From Calliphora vicina (lineage: Eukaryota > Arthropoda > Insecta > Diptera > Calliphoridae), in contig NC_088780.1 in assembly GCF_958450345.1 (NCBI RefSeq), positions 2,168,501 to 2,232,500 of the forward strand: DNA of 64,000 bases, written 5' to 3'. This document shows positions 26,801-38,800 of this stretch, one piece after another. The position numbers and the translations under genes are program-made. The notes beneath the pieces were generated by a model. That model was not told where the DNA came from. It made no database searches and saw only the letters and a list, made by a program, of their open reading frames with translations. The first letter of the stretch is position 1. The number at the start of each line of letters is the position of its first letter.

Positions 26801-29800
26801 GAAAAAAAAAAAAACTGTGCCGAAATACTTTAAGAATCATTTGAAATCTTTATATTCATTATTCGTAAGGGGGTAAATTTGCAACTCTGATTTTTGCTCA
26901 ACACAAAACGAGTCACTCTAATAAATATGATTTTTTATTTTCTTAAGAGACTAGGACAATAGTACCAAAATACATATATGTAAACCAAAAAGTAAATTTA
27001 ATTTGTAATTCAGTATACCTAATTAAAAGAGGGAAATCTCTTATTCAGATAAGTTTTTAAAAGGTAACGTTTATGTCGATTTGTTACTAAAAAATGGATT
27101 AACTATTAATTATTCGATATGATTCGATAAATAAAATTAATTTATACATGTATACATACATATGTATATGATTTATTTATTTCATCTACAGATAATTTTT
27201 GCAGATTACTTAAGTTAATTTTTTATACAACATAAGTAAAAACGTATTTATGTATGTGTATTTAACTGATTTGTTTTTTTCTTCTTTGCAGTCTCGCAAT
27301 GCCAATGAATTGCAGCAACAAAATTCGCATGAAGAAAGCTCTAACTCTGTTACAAACGATGGAAACTGCAATAGTGACCAAGTATGGTTGGTACATCGTG
27401 GCGGTTTCTGTGCTGCTTTACGTTTGCCACAAACCAAAGCACATTTGGATAATCACAAGGTTGTCATACAACTCTTGCACAATGGCGAAGAGATGACCGT
27501 AGACGAGGATGATGTGGAAAAACAAAATTCTCCATCGTTAGACTTGGTTGAAGACATCTGCGAATTGAAGCATTTAAATGAGGCGTCATTATTGCATTGT
27601 CTACGCCAACGTTTTGCCAGCAATCTAATTCATACCAAAGCAGGGCCAACATTGTTAGTAGTCAATCCAATGGCACCTTTATCATTGTATTCTGAAAAGG
27701 TATTTATTGTTATTTATCTTCATTGTTATTGTATGTAAAATGTTCATTTTTGAAATATTTACATTTCTCCTATAGGTGGTGTCGATGTTTCGCGGATGCA
27801 AGACTGAAGATATGCCTCCGCACATATATTCTTTGGCTCAAACCGCCTACAGGGCAATGCTAGAATCTCGTCGCGACCAAAGTCTAATATTCATGGGTCG
27901 TTCTGGTTCTGGCAAAACAACTAGTTTTAAACACGCACTTTATTACATGGCGTTGGCAGCTGGTAAGTTGTCATATCTATTTATATATATTTTTTTTTTT
28001 GCATTGTTGCTATTTTTAAATATAGTATGTTTTATACATAGACATACATACATAAGTAAAAAAAGTAAATTAATTATATACATATATGTACGTCGTTTTT
28101 GCAGCAATTGCTAAAATCATTTTTGTACAGTGGTGGACCAATTTATTAAACTAATCAATACCGTTGACATATGTTTTTTTTATTAAAAATATATTTTTTC
28201 AACTTTAAATTTAATCATAAAAATTAAAACAACTTAAATTATGTTTCATGCAGATTAAAAGTTTTCGCACCAAACACGTTAATATTTTAATTATCATATA
28301 TAACCCGTCTTGTAGATAATATTTTATTTGAATTGAAAAATACTGCGTTTTGCATCACTACTAATATTGTCTTCATAAATAATTATGTCGCGCAAATTAT
28401 TACAATTTTGCTGGACGTTTTTGTTCTCTATTTCTGCACTATTTGGACTAATATTAAAGCAGTTACATTAATCTATATATGTATATAAAAATGAAATGGT
28501 CCATGTATGTAATGGCATCACATGAGAACGGCTGGAGCGATTTGGCTGTTTTTTTTATTCGATTCGAAATTTTCTGGAGATGGAAATTTAAGTTTTTAAT
28601 ATATTGCCTCTTCTTTTCACTTCTCATTATTCTTAATAAGAGAAATTTTTGGAGAAACTTGGAGAACTGACAACACTGCCTCCTTTCCACTTCTCATTTT
28701 CTTAGGAAAACTCAAATAACTAAATTTTACTGACTCCTTTTCACTGCTCAATTTTTTTACCTAACCTACGCCTAAACTTTAGAATGTTCTAATTAGTGGT
28801 ATATGAAATACAAATCAGTAGTAATAGCTACCGAGCGAATCTAAGTAAGTAAATAATTAATAATCTGATTTCACATTCTGTACATTGAAGAAAATTGTTG
28901 ATCAGTTTGATCAATTAATGAAACTCTTTCATAATTCAGAGGATAGCCTTTCTATTATTAATTATAACCAGAGACCGAAAATAACGGGTTCACTTTCATT
29001 TCAATGGTAAATTCTCATTCGCAGCTATTTAAAAGCAGAGATCGAAAATAACTCGTCCATATACCAAAACACCCAAATTGTGATTTATATTTTTGTGATA
29101 AAAAATCACTGAAAATAACAGTTATAAAATGATTTTTATTTAAATGGTTTGGTATGACCTTTATTCGTGTTTGTTGTTTTTTAATGGTTTGGTGTGAGAT
29201 AAACAATTAATTTGTTCTTGCTCTTAATAACTGTTACTTTCTCTTTTATTTACATACAATAACATATTATTAGTAATTTTTAACAAATTTGGAAATAATA
29301 TGAAGTAATGCAGTCTGAGAAACAGAAATGAGAATTTTCTTTTAAATTGTTATTTGATAAATTTTATATATTTAAACGTTAATTTGCATCAAATGCATTT
29401 TTGCGATTTATTTTTAATGTTCGCAAATAAAAGTCACAAGCTGACCTTTACGAAAAAAAATAATTATAAATCACTCATCCAGATTATTTGTGTTTGTTTC
29501 TTTTCTGTTTCTCTCAACCCCAAACCTAAAATGTTCTAGAATTATTCACTCTCTCAGTGATATATCACAAAAAATTACTTTTAAACAGAGACCGAAAATA
29601 ACGGGTTCACTTTCATTTCAATGGTAAATTCTCATTCGCAGCCATTTAAAAATATTTTTTTGTTTTAAAAGTTTTATTTTTTACTTACCCCCATTAACAC
29701 GAAGTCTGGTTATGGGTTAACTAATAGTTATACTCTCGGTTAAATCAATTTTTGTATGAAAACTGTCGGTATATAAGTATTAGTTAACGCATAACCAGAC

Positions 29801-32800
29801 TTCGTGTTAATGGGGGTTAGAACATAAAAGTTATTTGTTAGTTCAGTTTAAAAAATGCACGGACTCTACAGGTTCGAACTTTAATAGGTTAATATAAGTT
29901 TTAGCACATCGATTTATGTTTGAAATTACCTCCAAAATCCGAGCATATACTTTTATTTGTTAAACTAAATTACAAAAAACAGTTATTTTTTAGCAAAATA
30001 TACTCAAAACTAACTCAAATAACTATTATTTTCCGAACAAGAAATAAAACTCAAAAAATAATTATTAAAAAGAATTTTGGACCAAAGTCTATGGATATAA
30101 TAGAATTATTCGATTGCCAACAAATCACAACGAATCAGTTGTATTTGCGCAGAAATAATACACTAACTTTAACAGAACAATTAACAATAAATTTCCCGAG
30201 AATTTCTTAAAAAGAAACCCCTTCTTAAAAAGGAACCCTAGTCTTCATTATTTTTGTTAAATTAAAACACATAAAATTTATTTTGGATACATTTTTAATT
30301 CATAATTTTAAAAATTATGACCTATAATTAGTTTTTATTGTTAATGGATGTTAAAGTTATACACTGGCTATCAATTCGCAAAACAAATTAATTTACAAAA
30401 ATTAAAAATAAGTTTTATTCTATTTTAAATTTTGTAGATTTCATTAAACTCAATTATTGAAATAAAACATTTTTATTTGTATAATTTGAAATTATTTAAA
30501 AATAGCGGTAACGATAATTGTAATTATGTCGATAATTGTTGAGGGTAACGGTAGCCAACGTTGCAAACATACGAAATTTGTTTTGATGATGTCTCGTGAA
30601 CTCAACGATATATTAATGACATTAATGAGTTTATTTTGGTTCTTTTTTAAGGTTCCGTTAACAATTTCCTAAATGCTGAAAAAGTGAATTCGGTCAACAT
30701 TATTCTGGAGGCTTTCGGAAATGCAAAAACCTGTTTGAATGCGAATGCTACACGTTTAACCCAGTTATTAAGTTTGGATTTTGATCAGTCTGGACAAATA
30801 GCTTCGGCATCATTACAGGTAGGTCGCAAATTTAAACACTAACCTAAATATAACTTTAAAAAAATGTATGTGCAGGTTTTATTGCCCGAACGACAAAGGG
30901 CTGGTCGCCGACTGAACAACGAACACTGTTTTCACATAATGTCCCGTTTGTTGGCTGGTGCCGCAGGATCATTGCAGAAGGAGCTGCATATTGATAGTCT
31001 ACCCGCGGAAGATAATCATCCGTTTGTGTCATTGTCACAAAAACTTGAAGACAGACAACGTGCTGCTGCGGAATTCATGAGAGCCGTTCAAGCATTTGAA
31101 ACATTAAATATAGATGCAAAGGCTGTTAGAGGCATATGGAGCATTTTAGCGTCGATATATCATTTAGGATTGGCTGGTGTTACTGTTGTTGGTGCAGGAC
31201 CTACCGCAAGAATTCAATTTGCTAATCCGTCAGCGGCTAGAAAGGCATCAACGTTATTGGGTGTGTCGTTAGAAGATTTATCGGGCGCTGCTTTTAATGT
31301 TAACACATCTGGTAGTACAAGTCCATCCAAGACATCTGGGGATAATATTGAGTGTGCGTGGGAAAGTTTAGATGCCTTGGTCATCGGCTTATACTCTGAA
31401 GCATTAGCGGCTGTAGTAGCTCTGATAAACAAAGCAATTTGCACTTCTGCGCATACTATAGCGTCAATTGTTTTAGTAGACACGCCTGGATTTCAAAATC
31501 CTGCAAGCTGTGGTTCTCAAATTGGGGCTACTTTATCGGATTTGAAACACAATTATCTACAGGAACGCTTACAATTATTATTCCATCACAACACATTGGT
31601 CGCTCCTAGAGATCGATATGCACAGGAATTAGTTGAAATTGATACTGAATGTGTGGGTGACTCAAATCCGGGACCCTTGGTTTCACTTATCGATAAAGCT
31701 CCACAAAATCATGTGGTGCGTTCGTCTCAAAGAGATCTGCGCGAACAAGATCGACGTGGTTTGCTGTGGTTATTAGACGAAGAATCAATATATCCCAATT
31801 CCAATGACGATACATTCCTTGAGCGTTTATTTTCCCATTATGGCGATCGTGAACATCAAACATTATTACGCAAATGCACGGGTCCAAAGCAGTTTGTTCT
31901 TCAGCATTTACAGGGAACCAATCCCGTTTTGTACAGTGTTAATGGTTGGGTACATAATAGTCGCGAACATCCCTCCATTCGCAATGCCGGTTCGTTGCTT
32001 CAAGATTCATCCAGAGATGAAATCAGCCGTCTTTACATTGGCTCTCTCACCCGCAGTTCTGGTGGTATAGTATTTTGTGGCTCATTTGCTGGCCTTGAAG
32101 GCACCCAATCATTAAGAAGAGTATCAAGTATTAGAAGATCCTTTACTTCAGCAGGTGTAAAACGTAATTCCGTAATGCTACAGGTTAAGTTTACGGTTGA
32201 TGGCATTATCGATACTTTAAGACGTACTGGGACACATTTTGTACACTGTTATCTCTTGCAACACAACGCTGGACAACATTCTGCATTCTCATCAAATGGT
32301 TCTCCCAATACATTAGCCGTTCAAAATTCCAAAGATGATTTGGTCAATGTACCATTATTGCGAAGTCAGGTATGTTACAAAAATAGACAACTACCAATAT
32401 TTTAAGCTGCTATAATTTTTTCCACTATTTTCTTTTTTCATTTAGCTGAGAGGATCTCAGGTTCTGGACGCTGCCAGATTACATCGTTTAGGTTTTCCAG
32501 AATCAGTTCCCCTAGCAGAATTTGTGAGACGGTTTGGTTTGTTGGTAGTCGAATCAAATAAAGATATTACAGTCGAACAAATATTGTCTTCCAATGAAGT
32601 TGATCCGGCTACATATCGTATTGGACCAAGTCAGGTGAGTGAAACAAAATGTCTTATAAATTGTTGTGTTAAATAAGAAGACGAAAAGATATTCTTATAT
32701 TCTTAATATTATAAATATACATATATACAGATTGATTTATTTTACATTGTTTACAAGGTAATATAGAAATGTGACAATTAAAGTAAACGTCTTGTGCCTT

Positions 32801-35800
32801 GATACAAACCACCTAATAGTTGGGGTGAGAAATAACTGCTTTCCAAAAAATTTGGTGGTTGTACTTTACGTATTCGTACCAATTTTTCTAGGCCATACGG
32901 CACATTGCGTTTAGTGCTCAAATAATAAAATCCAGTTTTCGGCACCACTGGTTCTCCACTCATGTAAACATCAGCAAGACATTCGTCTGTCCCCGAGCTG
33001 CATGTACAATTATAGTATTGGTTTAAGCTAGATGCATTTGAACATTTAATAGCTCCAAACAAATTTGGTTTACGTATAGATTCAGCAAAATAATACAAAG
33101 CCGCAAAATGATCGCAAGCAAAATCAAATTCTGCTGCTGTGGCATTTGGGCAATGTGGTTGGCCTTGACCCCAATTGGGAAAAAATGCTGCTTGACTGAG
33201 TTCAACACTTGGATTACCCAAATGAGAAGTATCAGTATGAATAGACTCAACGTACGATGCATCATCGGGTGCCAAACGAAAATCTGCAGATAATCCAAGC
33301 TGTGCCAAACCAGCAGGATCTAACGCAACAATGGCTCCTAATTTCTGAGGTTTCAAAAGTTTGCCGGTTAATCCCGAAATGTGGCTGCCAGCGCTATGGC
33401 CTATTAAATAAATGTTATTCATCTCGACATTAGTCTCTTTTTGCAAAAAACGAATAAACTTTGCTATTTGAGCAGCTATTTCCGAAAATTGCTGAGATAT
33501 ACGCGGATAACTAATGTCGAGAGCAATATCACTCCAATCCACCAATATGACATTAAATTTACCCCTGCTAAAGTAAGCATCCTTAATAGCGGCATTTGAA
33601 CACGATGTACTTTTGCCAGCCCAGCCATGTATAGAAAATCTAAATTTTATTCATTTAATATGTAAATTCATAATTATACGACAGCACACACGAATACATT
33701 ACCTCACTGGCCAATTGGGATTAAAGTTGGAATTTCGTAAAGCCCTTACATCTCCAGTGCGCAATATTTGTCGTTCATCAGTGTTATAAGGTGTGTACAA
33801 ATCATAATGTATGCGTTGGCTGCCCAAGTTACGCAGACGGGGATTAAGCAGGGCTTTAACTTCCTTGCGCAACATTTCCTGAATTACACTAAATATTGAA
33901 ACATCACAATGTCCTCGTCTATATGATAAATCAGCAGCTAATGACACTGTATTGAAAATCGAGAACATGTATTTGATTTTATTAACGCAAGTAGATGATA
34001 CTTTATTGCAAAAATTAGGATTATATAGCTGGCTTTTTGCCATTTATTTAACATCACCATCACGAACCACATACCACTGACACACGCCCCTAATAAAAAT
34101 ACATAGACAAATAAAAATCTCATGGCTTTGACTTGATTTAAATGCAACACAATAGTAGCAGCACAGCAACACAAATCCAACCAACTTGAATAATTTAACG
34201 TTTACAATCTTATATCGCCGTAAATTACAACAATTTAACGCGACACATTAAACAACCTTCGCGCTGCGCGATCTGAGAACAAATGCGTTGAATTCTAAAG
34301 GCTCCATTAGTTAAAAGAACATTGTGGAGACTTCTTAGCAAATAAATAAAAATACAGTTTTATGGCAAAACACAAAACAAAAAAATGTAAACGTGAATGC
34401 TAAATTTTGGTTAAGTTTTTACAAAATATTTAGAAACAAAAAATAATTATAAAACACACCGTCTCACTAAAATCCACAGACATACACATCAACACATGAT
34501 ACACTAAAGACCAATTCAGCAGCTTAAACAAGTATGTATGTATCTGGTATTAAACATGAGCTAGAATAGCTCCTTATCTATGCAGAGTATTGATCGTGGT
34601 ACACAGATGCATTTTTTTTAAACAAAATTACAAGCAACAATTCTTCAATGTAATTATGTTATTATTTGTAAGTACTTACATTCATATGTACGTACGTTAC
34701 ACTACAATGTAGATACAAAATCAATCTCTGAAAGATTTGTGTGAAAATCGAAAAAAAAAACATGTCATTGGCAGTAATTGAAATGCTACTGTTTTGGATA
34801 AATTTGTGGTCATTGCAAGTGATCAGTGAGAAATCGAGCGAGTTAAGTCAATAGCCACTTGCATTAAGCTAAGGTCATTCTCTGCAATTAAAAATAAATA
34901 TGTACACTGACTGACTGTAATGCTGTTGATGAACATGACGTTGAGTAATTTTTGTTGCAAAATTTTTCAAATAACTTTGAACTTTATTTATCATTTTATA
35001 AGATTTTTTCACGAATTGTGCATATGTATACAACAAGGTACGGTAGATTTTTTTTATTATTATTTCTTCCAAACAAGTTTATGTCTGTTCTAAAAAGAAT
35101 AAACGCAAATGTTTCAAATGACACAGTCGAATAAGAATATTTAGATATCTATGTATGTATCTGTACATGGTGTATATTTATTCAAAATGCAATTTATCCA
35201 CATTTCATGTAGACATTTTAAAATTTTTAGATACTCTCAACTGAAAGGCTAACGACATTTTTATTACAAAGAAATTAAAGTTAAGAAACCAATAACCACA
35301 GTGATGAAAAAAACTGTATTATATTTGTACGTTTAGTTTAAATATCTGTGTATCTATATTAGGATTGACCAATTTGTGTGAAGCCTAAACAGTTATCAAT
35401 GTTCGCAATTGAAATTAAAGTGTCATATGTGAAAAATAAAATAAAATGGAAACATTTCGAAGACCACAAAGAATACCATCTTAAAAGAAATAAAATTTTA
35501 ATTAGAACATTTTCAACGTTTTGTGGGCCATCCTAATTTACATATTTGCTCTTCCCTTAAACAAGAATATTATGCATTAAGAATTTTAATGTACTTTAAT
35601 TTAATTATTTAATCGTCAATTTACATGACATTCTAAACAAACGTTATTTAAATATTAATTAAAATATTGTCTGTTCTAAAGTCGTTAACTGCAGTTAGCA
35701 ATGTATTATTTAAATGAATGCAATATATATGTTTTTCGACATGTTAAAAGCACGGAATATTATTTGTCGTAAAAATAAAAAAAGAGTTATTTATGTGGGT

Positions 35801-38800
35801 AGCTCAGACATTATACAAGCTTTGTTTATTTTTCTAAGAGATCAGTTATGTCTGCCACTGTATAATTAACATAAATTAAAATGCGTATTTTTTTATAAAT
35901 GTATTAAATTTGATATTATATTTCGGATTTCAAACTAATTTAAATAAAAACAAATATTTTTGCGGCTCTACAGTTGTAAAGTAAGAACAACAATACATAG
36001 CGATTAAATAACGATATAAAATATTTCCTTAACAAGTTTCAATTGGTTCCAAAAACAATGCTTATAGAACTTTAACCCTAAAACGCTTAGCGTTTTTTAA
36101 ACGAGATAAAAACATGTTGTTTCAAAATGAGCTGGACTTTGTTCAGTTATGATCTTATAGTAAAAAACTTAAAAAGAATAGTCGCTTAGAAATTTTAGTG
36201 TATAATTAAATATTGTGGTTATTAAAAACTTTGTTTTAGTTTAGTTTTTGAAAACATTATATGTCTCATTTGCAACAAGAGGGTCATAACTCAAAATTTT
36301 AGTTTTTTGATCTTTTAGTTATATTTACATATATTTTTACTAATGTACCCTAAATAATCGTCAAAACTAAAACTTATGTTTTCACGCATAGTTCAGTTGA
36401 AATTGAATCATTAGGAAGACATGTAAAGATCTGTTATATTGTACATCAGGTTTTATTTATCGAAACAAGCAATTTGGATCAATGTAATTTAAAGCATAAT
36501 AAAATCAAAGTAATTTTATTCGAAACTATATTTTCTGAGTTATTACCTCCTTGCCGTAAATGTGTGATATGTACATTAAATACCAAATTATTATTATGCC
36601 TTATTTTCTTATCGCAACACATAGATCTAAATAAATTGACTATTTAACATTATAAAGTTCTTAAAACTATCATCATTTTATTTTAGTATGCAACTAGCTA
36701 AACCCGGTCCGCGTTGCTGGCCCTTAGAAAACATTTTATATTGCACATCGAATTTAATATACAGTGTCGGACGAAGTCGTTGATACAACCTTCAATGTTA
36801 ATACATGTGGTGGCATTCGGGTTGGTTCCAATGAATTCAAAAATTCAGTAGGATAATCGAAGGCTTGTTCTTCGTTCATTTTACTGTGCCAATCTATTTG
36901 TATTGTATTGTTTCGCCAGGCAGTTTCAAATGTATTTGCTTATTGAGCTTGCTTAATTTGTTGGAGCCAAAATTGCATGTTCCCACAGCCAATCCGAATT
37001 GTTGTAGTTGGTTGTAGGACTTGGGAATATTTTGTCGACAACGTCTTTAAATTCATTTGCATTTGGCAGAAGTCCGGGAATGAAATCTCATTTGTGGAGA
37101 GATCAATTGGAATTTTTCCATTTTCGATGTCCGACAATTGTTTTGAGAAAGTTTCTGCAGAAGGGTATTGCAGCGCATGTTTGTTGATAGCGTTCGGCTT
37201 CTGTAGCTTCATTTCCAGTGAAATAAATTTGAAGGAACTTCGTACTTGGGAAGCGGGATCAAATTCTGTGGTACATTTGGCCTTGAACTTTAAAGGTGGG
37301 CATGAAACCGACGTCATTTGAAAGCATGAGTTGTTCTTTTGGATAATTTCAAAGAAATGTAACTTAGAAACAGCGCATACGGCTCAATAACTGGTGGCAG
37401 AATAACTTTACCGTTCGAACAGCACATTCCCGGGGATTCCTTAGGGAACTTCAAAATGCTGCAATGTAAGTAATATTTGTTCATTGCGCCAATCAGTACA
37501 TCCTTGTGATTTCTGTAGTCATCATAGTTATTGTAATAAAAGTATGATTTACAGTGTTACCCGCTATGCTTTTCTGTAGATTCCGTAAAATTTTATCAAA
37601 ATCGGTCCAGCCGTTTTTGAATCCATATGGAACATATATACACACATCTGTTTTTATACATAGATGGCATTAGCGGTATAATGTAAAAATTTGATTTTTT
37701 CACACCTCTCCGCCCACAGACCAAATATCAAAAATCTGACTATACGGTGTTACCCCCTGGGCTATTCTGAAGATTCCCTGAAAATTTCATCAAAATCGGT
37801 CCAGAAGTTTTTTATATATATAGATGGTTTTAGCGGTATAATGTAAAAATTTGATTTTGCCACGCCCCTCCGCCCACATACCGAAAATCAAAAATCTGAC
37901 TTTACAGTGTTACCCGCCAGGCTATTCTGAAGATTCGCTGAAAATTTCATTAAAATCGATCCAGCCGTTTTTGAGTTCATTCGGAACATACATACATACA
38001 TACCCACATACAAACATCCATTTTTATATATATAGATAAAACGAAAAAAACTGCTTGATTGAAATTAAAAAAAAAAAATATTGTGTGTTTATTGTATACA
38101 AAATTATAATAATAAAGCTACTGGAAAGATTTTCTTTTTTGAAATTACTGAATAAAATAATTTTTAATGACTACTACATACCGTCTGCATTACTTAAAGT
38201 AGTCTATTTGGTATACGAGTACTTATTTATTAGATATTTACATAAGCGTTTAAATGTACTCCACTATATATTTTCCAAAGTACAAAACCAGATGATCCGT
38301 TATTCTAATAACTAATCTGACATTCTAATTTTACCACACAAAGGGTTTCTCAAATCAATGACTTTTTCATCGGAAACCCGGATTTGAATATTGAAAAATT
38401 TATTAAAATTTTCTAAAATTAAATACATTTTGACTCATCAGCATAATTTTTGACTCCATTTTAAAGCCAAAGATATTGTCCTTAACCCATTTCGCTCTGA
38501 TGTTCGATTTTTCGAACAGTAAAAATAAAATTTAAAAAAAAAATGTTTATATGTGAAAAAGGTGGAATTTCTGAAAAATTTTGGTATGAATGTCAAGTCT
38601 CATCTTTTAGCTAATAAAAAAACTATATCCGACGTGTGACCATCCCCCTCGTTGCTAGGGGCAAATTTCTACAATTACATTAAATTAAAAAAAGTGTCTA
38701 AAAATAGACATTTTTTAATTTAATTTTTAAAAATAGTAAAAAAAATAAAATTAAAATAATAAACAGGAGGAATTATTGCCAACATATGTATGTAACTGTT

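Noticed and set aside
28970..29652. LTR retrotransposon bounded by the 65-bp direct repeats
   Set aside because: No TG..CA ends, primer site or coding between the repeats; too short.
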